Numbered from the stretch's first letter, positions 8,288 to 17,276 are shown. The stretch: DNA of 64,000 nucleotides from Clostridiales bacterium (GCA_012519695.1 JAAYPT010000105.1:1-64000); one strand, 5' to 3'. Numbers and translations: made by a program. The notes: generated from the sequence alone by a model not told the origin.

Positions 8288-9433
8288 ATGAAAAAGTATG
8301 TATCTGTTTTACTGGTTGCCTGCATGACAACCTTTCTTTTCGCAGGATGCGGAGATAAAAAAACTGAAAAACCTGCCACTGACACTTCGGTTACGGAAAC
8401 CTCAGAGGCAGAAACACCTGATCCGAACGGAACTCACACAGTTGTTGACCACGCCGGTAATACCGTGGAGGTTCCAAACAACATTTCCAGGGTAGTCATT
8501 GATCAGATTCCAATTCTTTCCACCTACATGGCCTACTTCGGCGGAGATGCTCCAAACATCGTGGGCTACTGCGGTTCTTTTAAAGATACAATCACCAAGA
8601 CCGTTTTAAAAGACATCGCACCGGAACTTATGGAATCCTCTGATACCGTTTATGCTCAGAGTGACTTAAATATTGAAGAGATTATGAAACTCCAACCGGA
8701 TGTCATTTTCTACAACGCCGGCAATAAAGAGCATGCCCAGATTCTTCAGTCCAGCGGAATCCCATGCATCGGATTTGCAACCATTGGTGCTGAAACAGAG
8801 GCGGATCCTCTGGTACGTTATCAGGAGTGGCTGGATCTTCTGGAGGATGTTTTTGGCGAAAGCGGCAAAATGGATGACTTCGAAGAAGCCGGAAATAAAA
8901 TCGTGGACGACGTAGAATCCCGCATTGCAAATATTCCGGAAAATGAGCGTCCAAGTGCCATGATTGTATGGAAATATGCAGATGGCGTGCCTCAGGTGTC
9001 CGGTCAGGGAACCTTTGGAACTTACTGGCTGAAACACCTTGGTGTAACCGATGTGGTTGCATCGGAAGCCAAAGGATTCACGCAGGTAAACATGGAGCAG
9101 GTCTACAACTGGGATCCTGACATTCTGTTTCTTGATGGACCTGGACTTTTATCTTTAAAAACAGCTGATGTCCTTGAAAATAACGTAGAAGGTACTGATT
9201 TTTCCACATTGACTGCTGTGAAAAACAAACGTGTCTACGATACAACACTCGGCATGTGGAACTGGTTCACTCCAAACCCGGATGCACCACTAGTATTTGC
9301 ATGGATGGCATGCAACACTTATCCGGAAGCATTTGCCGATTATCCACTGGAAGACACCATCCGTGAATACTATCACGACTGGTATGGATATGATGTGACT
9401 GACGCAGATTTGGAGGAAATGTTACAGTATTAA
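8288..9433 (+). CDS. ABC transporter substrate-binding lipoprotein, Fe/corrinoid (PF01497) type
   Basis: A 381-aa protein. The start is the ATG at 8288, with AAGGAG about 7 nt upstream. A signal peptide ends in the lipobox LFAGC, with the lipid Cys at residue 21. A Ser/Thr/Glu-rich linker follows, then a BtuF/FepB-like fold: HTVVDHAGNTVEVPNNISRV is the typical opening, and LNIEEIMKLQPDVIFYN is the typical hinge-side motif. Such proteins bind ferric siderophores, haem or cobalamin outside the membrane; which one is not decidable here. It is translationally coupled to the permease by a TAATG overlap. Confidence 0.85.
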   Translation: MKKYVSVLLVACMTTFLFAGCGDKKTEKPATDTSVTETSEAETPDPNGTHTVVDHAGNTVEVPNNISRVVIDQIPILSTYMAYFGGDAPNIVGYCGSFKDTITKTVLKDIAPELMESSDTVYAQSDLNIEEIMKLQPDVIFYNAGNKEHAQILQSSGIPCIGFATIGAETEADPLVRYQEWLDLLEDVFGESGKMDDFEEAGNKIVDDVESRIANIPENERPSAMIVWKYADGVPQVSGQGTFGTYWLKHLGVTDVVASEAKGFTQVNMEQVYNWDPDILFLDGPGLLSLKTADVLENNVEGTDFSTLTAVKNKRVYDTTLGMWNWFTPNPDAPLVFAWMACNTYPEAFADYPLEDTIREYYHDWYGYDVTDADLEEMLQY

Positions 9434-10455
9434 TGAAAAATAACTGCTTGATTAAAAAAGGACATTTTACCCCTCTGGCCATCATTGTGATGTTCGCACT
9501 TCCGGTCATCATCGGGATGATTTGCATGTGTGTCGGACGAATGGAGGTTCCACTTTCCGATGTGGTAGAATCCATCGCCGCCATCTTCACCGGCCAGAAA
9601 AATAACATTCAGAACTATTCCATCATTGTGAATCTGCGACTTCCTCGTATTTTAATGGCAATTATCGTCGGGGCAGGCTTAACCTGCGCCGGCAATACAT
9701 TCCAGTCGCTTTTTTCCAATCCACTGGCAACGCCGGATATTCTCGGTGTTACAAGTGGAACGTGTGTAGGTGCCATACTTGCGATTATATTGTCCTGTAG
9801 TATTCTGGAAACACAGCTAATCGCCCTGGTCTTCGGACTTGCTTCGGTTGCATTTACCATACGCATTGCAGGGAAAAACAAAAGCGGGTCTATGGTATAT
9901 CTTGTACTGGCAGGTGTGATTGCATCCTCGCTTTTTAATGCCATTGGCTCGCTTTTAAAATATACGGCTGACCCACAGGACAAACTACCGGAGATTACTT
10001 ACTGGCTCATGGGAAGCTTTACGAGCGCAACTTACCATAAGATACTGATTGGCTCTCCGTTTATCCTGATTGGAATCGCAATCATCTATCTGCTCCGCTG
10101 GCGGCTTAATATTCTTGCGCTCAGCGAAGACGAAGCTAAGGCAAGCGGAATCGACCTGAAAAAGACACGAATGATCTTTATCCTTGCCTCCACCATTATC
10201 ACTGCGTCCGCCGTATCTATGTGCGGACAGGTTGGTTGGATTGGACTTTTGATTCCACACTGCGCCAGAATGCTTGTGGGCAGTAACAACCGTTACGTTG
10301 TGCCCGTCAGCATCAGCCTTGGCGCAAGTTTTATGATACTGATTGATACGCTCTCAAGAACGCTCAGTGTGATTGAACTTCCACTGTCCGTGCTGACTGC
10401 GATTATTGGAGCACCTGTATTTATTTCATTATTGAACAGGAGTAATCTGCGATGA
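9433..10455 (+). CDS. FecCD-family ABC transporter permease
   Basis: A 340-aa integral membrane protein with about 9-10 hydrophobic segments and family hallmarks: RLPRILMAIIVGAGLTCAGN near residue 68, LATPDILGVTSGT, and WIGLLIPHCARMLVG near residue 270. It forms the channel for the substrate delivered by the upstream lipoprotein; a homodimer is expected because only one permease gene is present. It starts within the stop of the binding-protein gene and overlaps the ATPase gene by ATGA. Confidence 0.9.
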   Translation: MKNNCLIKKGHFTPLAIIVMFALPVIIGMICMCVGRMEVPLSDVVESIAAIFTGQKNNIQNYSIIVNLRLPRILMAIIVGAGLTCAGNTFQSLFSNPLATPDILGVTSGTCVGAILAIILSCSILETQLIALVFGLASVAFTIRIAGKNKSGSMVYLVLAGVIASSLFNAIGSLLKYTADPQDKLPEITYWLMGSFTSATYHKILIGSPFILIGIAIIYLLRWRLNILALSEDEAKASGIDLKKTRMIFILASTIITASAVSMCGQVGWIGLLIPHCARMLVGSNNRYVVPVSISLGASFMILIDTLSRTLSVIELPLSVLTAIIGAPVFISLLNRSNLR

Positions 10456-11240
10456 TTTTAGAAATTGAAAATGGCTGTTTTGGTTATCCAAAGCAGGAAG
10501 AAATCTTAAAAAATATCAATCTTCATCTGGAAAAAGGACACATTTTGTCCGTCCTTGGTCCCAACGGAATCGGAAAAACAACCTTACTCAAATGCATGAT
10601 TGGGTTACTTCCATGGACGAAAGGGCGTTCTCTTTTAAACGGGACCGATCTTCGTGAAATGAAGTCAAGAGACATATGGAACACGATTTCCTATATTCCA
10701 CAGGCGCACAGTTTTTCTTTTTCCTATACAGGACTTGAAATGGTTATGCTTGGAAGGAGCTCACACCTGGGTCTATTTGAGCAGCCCGGCGCACGGGAGA
10801 TTGAAATGGCAGAAGCCATGATGGAAAAAGTCGGCATCACGCGGCTTGCAGGAAAAGACTGCAACCGTATGAGTGGCGGCGAATTGCAGATGGTTTTGAT
10901 TGCAAGAGCACTGATTAACGAGCCGGAACTCATCATTTTAGATGAACCGGAGACCGGTCTGGATTTTCATAACCAGATTCTGGTACTGAACATGATTGAA
11001 CGGCTGGCGCACGAAGAAGGCATCAGTGCCATCATGAACACCCATTATCCAACCAATGCCATGAGCATTGCCGATGAAGCTTTTATGATGAATCGCAAAG
11101 GCGAACGCTTCTACGGCACAGCAGATAGCATTTTGAATGAACAGAACATTTCCCGTTCCTTCGATGTGAATGTCATTGTAGATGAGGTCAATTATAAAGA
11201 CCGGTTAATCCGAAATATCATTCCAGTATCACTGACTTGA
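10452..11240 (+). CDS. ABC transporter ATP-binding protein (FecE/BtuD-like)
   Basis: A 262-aa ATPase of normal length. Walker A GPNGIGKTT is at residues 36-44, the Q-loop is in YIPQAHSF, the signature MSGGE is near residue 140, Walker B LIILDEPE is near 160-167, and the H-loop is in MNTHYP. It powers the adjacent FecCD permease. It starts in the ATGA overlap with the permease gene, so the three importer genes are one coupled unit. Confidence 0.92.
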   Translation: MILEIENGCFGYPKQEEILKNINLHLEKGHILSVLGPNGIGKTTLLKCMIGLLPWTKGRSLLNGTDLREMKSRDIWNTISYIPQAHSFSFSYTGLEMVMLGRSSHLGLFEQPGAREIEMAEAMMEKVGITRLAGKDCNRMSGGELQMVLIARALINEPELIILDEPETGLDFHNQILVLNMIERLAHEEGISAIMNTHYPTNAMSIADEAFMMNRKGERFYGTADSILNEQNISRSFDVNVIVDEVNYKDRLIRNIIPVSLT

Positions 11241-11267
11241 ATGAAAAAATAAGGAAGGTATTATGCC

Positions 11268-11915
11268 ATGGACCATGTGTTTACAATTGCGCAGTTGCGC
11301 CCAATCCGCGATGGAATGACGATTTCAAGAGATGCCAGGCTTGGATCTGAAAACAGCGTAACTTATTTTTCTCTCGGAAAAGAAACTTTCATCAGCCAGG
11401 AACGCTACGATATGACATCTGTCTACATCGGTGCCGAAGGCAATGGGGATTTTATTCTTGGAGCTGAACAGAAAAAAGGCAGGCTTACCCCCGGTGATGT
11501 TCTCATCGTCCAGGGCGGAACACTTTGCGGTGTGCAAAGTGATACCGGAGCCGTTTATACAGAAATTATTATAAAAAAGGAGATTCCTATGAACAACATT
11601 ATTAAATCAGGCGAAGTATTCAAATTAAAAGACCTTATCCAGTACGAGGAAGGCAGCATAAGCAACCTTGATGTGGTAAGCAACGATACCATGAAATTTG
11701 TTCTCATGGCTTTCGATGAAGGAACCGGTCTTCAGCCACACCGTGCACCGGGCAATGCCATCATTTTTGCTCTGGAAGGACAGGCTACCATCGGTTATGA
11801 AGGCAAGGATTACACCATTTCAGCTGGCGAGAACTTTCGTTTTGACAAAGAAGGTCTGCACAGCGTAACCGCAAACGGCAAATTCAAGATGGCATTATTA
11901 TTAGTCTTAGAATAG
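11268..11915 (+). CDS. Double-cupin protein
   Basis: A 215-aa protein with two cupin-like halves. The first covers about residues 1-105 (YDMTSVYIGAEGNGDFILG, LTPGDVLIVQGG). The second covers about 115-215 (LQPHRAPGNAIIFALEGQAT, YTISAGENFRFDKEGLHSV). The second half keeps the cupin H-x-x-x-G-x pattern with a probable metal site; the first lacks clear His ligands. AAGGAGATTCCT before an internal ATG at 11589 could allow separate translation of the second half, which alone looks like a complete small cupin. It follows the ABC genes by 27 bp and probably belongs to their operon. Its ligand is unknown. Confidence 0.7.
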   Translation: MDHVFTIAQLRPIRDGMTISRDARLGSENSVTYFSLGKETFISQERYDMTSVYIGAEGNGDFILGAEQKKGRLTPGDVLIVQGGTLCGVQSDTGAVYTEIIIKKEIPMNNIIKSGEVFKLKDLIQYEEGSISNLDVVSNDTMKFVLMAFDEGTGLQPHRAPGNAIIFALEGQATIGYEGKDYTISAGENFRFDKEGLHSVTANGKFKMALLLVLE

Positions 11916-12059
11916 GCACAGATTGTGAAATTGCTTGTTCTTTTATTCTGATTCTAGTATTGATTAGCAAGAATAGAAAAGAAATGCCGGAAGTTGCCTG
12001 GAAAATAGCATATTTGAAAAATTTTCTTAAAAATGTGAAAAAAGTATTGCGTGGTAAGG

Positions 12060-12094
12060 AGAAAACAAGTAACGGTAAGGATTACTTGTTTTCT
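12060..12094. terminator. Probable bidirectional terminator
   Basis: AGAAAACAAGTAA, a 9-nt loop and TTACTTGTTTTCT form a perfect 13-bp stem between the convergent cupin and C_GCAxxG_C_C genes. The A/T runs inside the stem supply U-rich ends in both directions. The stem includes the stop codon of the minus-strand gene. Confidence 0.6.
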
Positions 12095-12486
12095 TCTCGT
12101 GCCACCAATTCGTCTATTAATGCAATAGATTCCTTAATCATGTCATCACAATGAATTTTTTTAACACCGCCCTTTTGGGCATTGGCTCTTAGAAGATCAG
12201 CACAGTTTGTCATGCCATCGTGATTTTGTGCAATTCTTTTTTGAAATTCATTTGTAACAGAGGGTGAGTCGATGCCTTTGGCACCTAATACTATAAGTCC
12301 GGCAGTTATTACGCCACAAGTGCTTCCACATTTCATTCCGCCACCAAAGTTGCATCCCATAGAAGCAGCAAATTCTTCATCAATTCCCAGTTCTTTGGCA
12401 TATGTACGCATAATTGTCTGTGAACAATTATCCATCATAGGAGTTTTATTCCTAAGTTCCATAGCTTTATCAATGTGTTTATTCAT
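12082..12486 (-). CDS. C_GCAxxG_C_C family protein
   Basis: A 134-aa protein. The start is taken at the ATG at 12484-12486, which has AAGGAAGG 8-9 nt upstream; a longer frame begins at 12549 without a site. The conserved Cys layout is visible: NCSQTIM, then ASMGCNFGGGMKCGSTCGVITAGLIVLG, then TNCADLL and IHCDD. This matches the C_GCAxxG_C_C (PF09719) family of small redox-like proteins, some with membrane or selenium links. Its function is not established. It is transcribed alone toward the shared terminator. Confidence 0.8.
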   Translation of the reverse strand: MNKHIDKAMELRNKTPMMDNCSQTIMRTYAKELGIDEEFAASMGCNFGGGMKCGSTCGVITAGLIVLGAKGIDSPSVTNEFQKRIAQNHDGMTNCADLLRANAQKGGVKKIHCDDMIKESIALIDELVAREENK

Positions 12487-12565
12487 TTCGTTTGCCTTCC
12501 TTTTTATCCCAATAGTAATATTTCTTTTATTAAAACATTTTTTTGTCAAAAAGAAAAGGAAAATG

Positions 12566-12574
12566 TGGTATACT
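12566..12574 (+). promoter_or_regulatory. Extended -10 promoter of the histidine phosphatase gene
   Basis: TGGTATACT is an extended -10 (TGn plus TATACT), 35 bp before the ATG. The -35 region is poor, which is common with extended -10 promoters. Confidence 0.5.
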
Positions 12575-12608
12575 AATCAAAAACTTTAAAAGCGGAGGAA
12601 ACAGGAAA

Positions 12609-13148
12609 ATGGGATATATCTATTTTGTCCGCCATGGGCAGACGGTTTGGAATGTAGAAAATAAAATATGCGGTGCGACGGATATTGCCCTTACAGAGCT
12701 TGGACATGAGCAGGCAATGGAAACCGGAAAAAAGATTTTGGAAGAAGGAATTCAGGCAGATGAAATTTTGTATTCTCCTTTAAGCAGAGCCAAAGATACT
12801 GCACTTCATATATCGGAAATCACAGGAATTCCGGCAAAAGAAGAAATACGGTTAAAAGAGCAGAATTTTGGAAAATATGAATCCACGCCGAGAAACGGAG
12901 AAGAGTTCAAAGAGGCAAAGAAGCAGTTTTTGAATCGTTATGGAAATGGCGAATCCATGCTTCACTTAGCCCAGAGAATTTATAACTTATTGGATGAGCT
13001 GGCAACGTCAGATAAAACGTATATTTTAGTAGCGCATAATGGAATTGCACGGATGGTACACTCTTATTTCCATGAGATGACAAATGATGAATTTGCGGCA
13101 TACGGAGTAAAAAACTGTGCAGTGGTTCGGTATGAATTTGAGCGTTAG
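12609..13148 (+). CDS. Histidine phosphatase (phosphoglycerate-mutase-like) family protein
   Basis: A 179-aa protein starting at the ATG at 12609 behind GGAGG. FVRHGQTVWN near residues 6-15 is the RHG catalytic motif. Further family features are DEILYSPLSRAKDTA near residue 52 (Arg pocket), a Glu in KEQNFGKYE, and ILVAHNGIARM near residue 143 with the second catalytic His. This is the complete active-site set of small alpha-ribazole/sugar-phosphate phosphatases. The exact substrate cannot be named. It is a single gene with its own promoter. Confidence 0.85.
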   Translation: MGYIYFVRHGQTVWNVENKICGATDIALTELGHEQAMETGKKILEEGIQADEILYSPLSRAKDTALHISEITGIPAKEEIRLKEQNFGKYESTPRNGEEFKEAKKQFLNRYGNGESMLHLAQRIYNLLDELATSDKTYILVAHNGIARMVHSYFHEMTNDEFAAYGVKNCAVVRYEFER

Positions 13149-13324
13149 TAATTTACTTAAAAATAGATATTTTTTTGATTGCATATCATTTTATATTCAT
13201 ATAACCTATTTGTGATATATCAATAGAGTAAGCTTACTAGATAACTAAGAATGGAAAAATTGGAGGTCTTTGAAGTTCCGGGACACACACTGGGAGAAAT
13301 TGTCTTACTGGATTGGAGGTAGTC

Positions 13325-14314
13325 ATGGCGGAGAGAACATCGCAGAAATTGAAATTATTATATTTAATGAAGATATTATTGCAAAAAACAGACGAAACAC
13401 ACGGGATTACCATGCCGGAGATTATTTCAGAGTTAAATGCATATGGGATTTCTGCGGAGCGAAAAGGTCTTTACAATGATATGGAATGTTTACGAACCTA
13501 TGGAATGGAAATTGCAGGTTATCAGGAAGAGCGGGCTTATTATTATAAAGTGGTTGGCCGCCAGTTTGAGTTGGCAGAATTGAAGCTATTGGTTGATTCT
13601 GTACAGTCCGCCAAGTTTATTACCACCAAAAAGTCCAGGGAGCTAATCGAAAAGATTACGGGACTTGCAAGTAAGTATGAGGCAACACAGTTAAATCGTC
13701 AGGTGTACATGGCAGAACGAATTAAGACAAAAAACGAAGGGATTTATTATAATGTAGATGCCATTTACAATGCAATTGCAGAAAATGTGAAAATTACATT
13801 TCAATATTTTCAGTGGAATATCAAAAAACAAATGGAATTGCGACATGATGGAGCACTGTATCAGGTGAGTCCCTGGGCATTATCCTGGGATGATGACAAT
13901 TACTATTTAATCGCATATGACGAAAAAGAAGAAAAGATAAAACATTTTCGTGTAGATAAGATGCTTCATATTGAAATGACAGAAGAAAAACGAGAAGGTC
14001 GTTGGGTATTTAAGGAATTCGATATTGCTGTTTATGCAAGAAAAATGTTTGGAATGTTTGACGGCGAGGAAGAAATGGTAAAGATTTTGTGCCATAATTC
14101 CCTTGCGGGAGTTATGATAGACCGATTCGGAAAGGACATTTCTCTGATACCGGTAGATGAAGAACATTTCTCTGTAACGGTAAGAGTTGCGGTAAGCCGT
14201 CAGTTTTTATCCTGGGTAATGGCATTAGGAGAAGGAGCGAAGATTATAGGACCTGATATAGTGGTAGAACAAGTAAAGACAGAGGTAGAGCGATTGGTAA
14301 AGCAGTATTTATAG
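13325..14314 (+). CDS. WYL-domain transcriptional regulator
   Basis: A 329-aa protein. The start is the ATG at 13325, placed by GGAGGT at 13315-13320. The N-terminal HTH covers about residues 1-65 (QKLKLLYLMKILLQKTDETH, MPEIISELNAYGISAERKGLYNDMECL, a DeoR/HTH_11-type wing). A WYL domain lies around residues 140-220: ITFQYFQWN, YQVSPWALSWDDDNYYLIAYD, IKHFRVDKM. A C-terminal WCX-like extension follows. WYL regulators sense nucleic-acid-type or other ligands and control metabolic or defence genes; no target is evident. Confidence 0.85.
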   Translation: MAERTSQKLKLLYLMKILLQKTDETHGITMPEIISELNAYGISAERKGLYNDMECLRTYGMEIAGYQEERAYYYKVVGRQFELAELKLLVDSVQSAKFITTKKSRELIEKITGLASKYEATQLNRQVYMAERIKTKNEGIYYNVDAIYNAIAENVKITFQYFQWNIKKQMELRHDGALYQVSPWALSWDDDNYYLIAYDEKEEKIKHFRVDKMLHIEMTEEKREGRWVFKEFDIAVYARKMFGMFDGEEEMVKILCHNSLAGVMIDRFGKDISLIPVDEEHFSVTVRVAVSRQFLSWVMALGEGAKIIGPDIVVEQVKTEVERLVKQYL

Positions 14315-14375
14315 AGATTTGACAAGAGCAATAAATACAAAAATAGCAGGGTAGCAGAAAAATAACAGGAAACAG

Positions 14376-14404
14376 TTGACAAATGAGACAAAAAATGACA
14401 AAAT
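14376..14404 (+). promoter_or_regulatory. SigA-type promoter for the YARHG/zinc-ribbon operon
   Basis: A perfect TTGACA at 14376-14381, a 17-bp spacer and CAAAAT at 14399-14404. It lies 87 bp before the first ATG. Confidence 0.45.
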
Positions 14405-14490
14405 TTTTTATATCGCGTGCAATTTTTTAAAAGGGAGATAAAATTAAGAAAAGGTACGGGATAATAAATAAGTTTATGGAGATGTAACGT

Positions 14491-15051
14491 ATGAAGAAGA
14501 AAAGCAAAACAAGTATTATTGTTGCAGTTATCTTGGGCATATTATGTGCAGCAATGATCGCTCTTTGTGTACTTGTCTTTGTAGATGGCTCAGTAGGAAA
14601 ATTGAACCAGAAGGCAAGAACGGACAAAAAGAGCAATTTCAAAGAGACAGAAGAGACAAGTGGTGACGATGAATACGACGGAACCGGAAAGGACTTTGAG
14701 GTTGTAGTGAATGAGACTGCAGCAACAGAGGAAGCTGCCGGAGAAGAAACCACAGATTATATTTGCCCGGAAAGTAGCGAAAGAGAGCTGACTGAGGAAG
14801 ATGTAACAGCATTACAGAGCAAGACAGTAGCAAACCTTCCGGAAGGCAAAGATATCATTCAAATGGTAATTAACGAAATGTATGCAAAGAAGGGCTATCA
14901 GTTTACCGATACAGCCATTCAGGACTACTTCAACTCCAAGACATGGTATCAGGGAATTGCAGAAAAAACAGATGATGTGGATGCTATTTTTAACGGAATG
15001 TCAGATATAGAAAAAGCAAACGTTGAATTTCTGCAAACATATGTACAGTAG
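14491..15051 (+). CDS. Membrane-anchored YARHG-domain protein
   Basis: A 186-aa protein: a short basic N-terminus, one transmembrane segment at about residues 8-32 (IIVAVILGILCAAMIALCVL), and an acidic Glu/Thr-rich linker to about residue 88. An extracytoplasmic YARHG domain follows (YICPESSERELTEEDVTAL, VINEMYAKKGYQFTD, YFNSKTWYQGI). The domain is found in surface proteins and its binding partner is unknown. It is first of three genes (14491-17244) with 13-14 bp gaps, the next two being zinc-ribbon membrane proteins. Confidence 0.8.
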   Translation: MKKKSKTSIIVAVILGILCAAMIALCVLVFVDGSVGKLNQKARTDKKSNFKETEETSGDDEYDGTGKDFEVVVNETAATEEAAGEETTDYICPESSERELTEEDVTALQSKTVANLPEGKDIIQMVINEMYAKKGYQFTDTAIQDYFNSKTWYQGIAEKTDDVDAIFNGMSDIEKANVEFLQTYVQ

Positions 15052-15065
15052 GGAGGAGAAGAAGA

Positions 15066-16343
15066 ATGTTTTGTCAAAATTGTGGAACACAAAATAATGA
15101 TGCATCCGTATTTTGCGAAAATTGCGGAGCAAAATTAGAAAAACCGGTACAGCCAAACGTGGCAGCACAGCAGGCACAACCGGTACAGCCAAACATGGCA
15201 GCACAGCAGTCGCAACCGGTACAACCGATGAAACCGGCACAGCTAAAGAAACCAATGTCTAAAGCATGGGTTGTTGTAGCGGTAGAAGTAATTGTTTTAG
15301 TAGCAGCAGTCGCAGTATTCTTTAATTTCGGAAAAGAAATGAATAGTGCAGAAAAAGTTGCAGAGAAGTTTTTCGTAGAAGTTGCAAATCACAACTTTAA
15401 GGAAGCCTATAAGACTCTTGATGTAGAGGAAAACGATTTCATCAATGAGAAGAACTTTGAAAATGCAAGCTGTAATATGCAGTTAAGCAAAGTTAATACA
15501 TATGAAGTAAAAGAAAATCATTCAGAAGATAAACTTGGCAAAGATATTCGAATTCAATATCGTACCAAGGGAAGTTCCTCTAATCGTGATTATTATGTTT
15601 CCGTTAATAAGAAGAGCGGAAAGAACTTATTGTTCTTCAATAAGTGGGAAGTAAGTCCGGAAGCATTGATTGTAGAGGATTATAGCATTGCTGTTCCAAC
15701 AGGAGCAGAAGTTACCGTAGATGATATAAAGCTTGGTAAGAGCTATTACGATAAGAAACAATCTGCTGATTCAGACTATTACGATTACTATACCATTCCT
15801 GAAATGTTCGCAGGGGAACATCAGGTTGTGGTAAAAAAAGATGGAATGCAGGAAGTTAGAAAAGTCATTGACACAGATGAAGATTACAGCTATTATCTGG
15901 ACAATATGGTTATGGATGATAAGCTTTTAGAAGAAGCATTCGATACAGCAACCGGAGATTTACAGAAGATTTACGAAGCAGCAATAGCAGGAAAAGACTT
16001 TAGTGCAATTTCTGGTATGGTAGACAAGGATGCAGGAGAAGATTTAGAGTATGTTTATGAAAATCTGGTAGGTGACTTTGAAAGCAGTAGTTACGAAACC
16101 TTAAATAAGTTTTCTGTATCAAATATAGAAGGAACAGCGTCTCAGTATAACTGGTCTTCCGAAGAAGAATTGGTTGTACAAGTTGAACTTGACTATGATT
16201 ATGTAGTTGACTATACCAGAAATTGGTTTGATGAAGTAACAAATGAGACAAGTAATGACTCAAAAAGTTGTTATATAAACTTGGCATACAAGGATGGAAA
16301 ATGGGTTATCGTTGAAATTAGCGGAATGTATATATATTACTAG
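15066..16343 (+). CDS. Zinc-ribbon, single-pass membrane protein (TcaA-like layout)
   Basis: A 425-aa protein. An N-terminal zinc ribbon with CxxC pairs (FCQNCGTQNN, FCENCGAKLE; residues 2-24) is followed by a Gln/Pro repeat linker (about 28-60, QPVQPN repeated) and one transmembrane helix (about 67-88, WVVVAVEVIVLVAAVAVFF). A large Tyr/Asp-rich outer part follows, with NTF2-like and PEGA-like features (VPTGAEVTVDDIKLGKSYY). The arrangement resembles TcaA/YvbJ-type envelope proteins. The cytoplasmic ribbon and outer domain suggest signalling or scaffolding, which is inference. Confidence 0.7.
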   Translation: MFCQNCGTQNNDASVFCENCGAKLEKPVQPNVAAQQAQPVQPNMAAQQSQPVQPMKPAQLKKPMSKAWVVVAVEVIVLVAAVAVFFNFGKEMNSAEKVAEKFFVEVANHNFKEAYKTLDVEENDFINEKNFENASCNMQLSKVNTYEVKENHSEDKLGKDIRIQYRTKGSSSNRDYYVSVNKKSGKNLLFFNKWEVSPEALIVEDYSIAVPTGAEVTVDDIKLGKSYYDKKQSADSDYYDYYTIPEMFAGEHQVVVKKDGMQEVRKVIDTDEDYSYYLDNMVMDDKLLEEAFDTATGDLQKIYEAAIAGKDFSAISGMVDKDAGEDLEYVYENLVGDFESSSYETLNKFSVSNIEGTASQYNWSSEEELVVQVELDYDYVVDYTRNWFDEVTNETSNDSKSCYINLAYKDGKWVIVEISGMYIYY

Positions 16344-16356
16344 GAGGAAATAGAAA

Positions 16357-17244
16357 ATGGCAAGATTTTGTACAAGATGTGGACGCCCACTAGAAGAAGG
16401 CGAAGTATGTAATTGTGGACAGGAGGCAGCACAGCAGCAGGCAGCACCACAGCCGGAAGTAGCACAGCAGCAGGCAGCACCACAGTTCCAGCAGCAGACA
16501 CAGCAGCAGGCGGCACCACAGTTCCAGCAACAGGCACAGCAGCAGGGATATGCACAGAACTCACAGCAGTTCCAGCAGACACAGCAGGCAGTGACAGGAT
16601 TTTTAGGAAAAATGTTCGGAAGCTTTTTAAATATTATAAAGCATCCGGTTACAGGTGGAAGAGATGTAATCCTTGCAGGTGGAGTAGCAGTAGGAATCGC
16701 ACTTATGGTATTACAGGGAATCCTTACTGCAATCTTTGCGGCAATTGGAGCAAATAAGGCATTTGGTGATATGGTTGGTGTAGTATCATATTTTTCTTCT
16801 GATGATGTAAAAATTCCATATGTAAAAATTATCTTTTTAACATTGATTCTTTCGGTGATATTATCATTTGTATTAGCACTGTTATTATTCCTTGGAAACC
16901 TTATTATGAAAAATACTGTTTCCTTTACACAGATGATAGGAGCAGCTTCTCTTAGAAGTAGCGTAGTAATAATTACAAATATTCTTGCAATTATTGTATG
17001 CTTAATTAACCCAGTAGGCGGAATGTTGGTATTTGCAATAGGAAATATCTGGGGATTCTTTGTGATTCTTCAGGCAATGCCAATTGCAAATGAAACAATG
17101 CGCAATAAGTTACCATTAGTTATGATTTTAGTATATTTTGTATTCATGTTAGCTAATTATTTCTGTGTAAAACAAGGCTACACTGGTCTGTTAGGTGATA
17201 TGGGAAGCTTAAGTGGATTAGGTTCATTAGGAAACCTTTGGTAA
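16357..17244 (+). CDS. Zinc-ribbon, Gln-rich multi-pass membrane protein
   Basis: A 295-aa protein. The N-terminus RFCTRCGRPLEEGEVCNCG (residues 3-21) is a zinc ribbon. A Gln/Ala low-complexity stretch (about 22-80, QQQAAPQ units) leads to five or so hydrophobic segments from residue 105 to 275 (LAGGVAVGIALMVLQGILTA, IIFLTLILSVILSFVLALLL, VVIITNILAIIVCLINPV and others). The Yip1-like membrane part is of unknown function. It is the last gene of its operon and is followed by a strong terminator. Confidence 0.65.
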   Translation: MARFCTRCGRPLEEGEVCNCGQEAAQQQAAPQPEVAQQQAAPQFQQQTQQQAAPQFQQQAQQQGYAQNSQQFQQTQQAVTGFLGKMFGSFLNIIKHPVTGGRDVILAGGVAVGIALMVLQGILTAIFAAIGANKAFGDMVGVVSYFSSDDVKIPYVKIIFLTLILSVILSFVLALLLFLGNLIMKNTVSFTQMIGAASLRSSVVIITNILAIIVCLINPVGGMLVFAIGNIWGFFVILQAMPIANETMRNKLPLVMILVYFVFMLANYFCVKQGYTGLLGDMGSLSGLGSLGNLW

Positions 17245-17276
17245 TAAAGAATAAACAGCGAGATAAAACTCGTATG

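Noticed and set aside
11960-12154. 64-codon open frame downstream of the cupin gene
   Set aside because: It runs through the bidirectional terminator stem and into the antisense of the C_GCAxxG_C_C gene, and has no ribosome site.
13270-13479. Short open frame before the WYL regulator
   Set aside because: It overlaps the HTH coding sequence in another frame. The regulator start at 13325 has GGAGGT in the right place.
15066-16580. Gln/Pro and Gln/Ala-rich repeats as a possible tandem-repeat element or CRISPR-like array
   Set aside because: The repeats are in frame within two zinc-ribbon proteins, have no fixed unit length and no spacers. They are low-complexity linkers.
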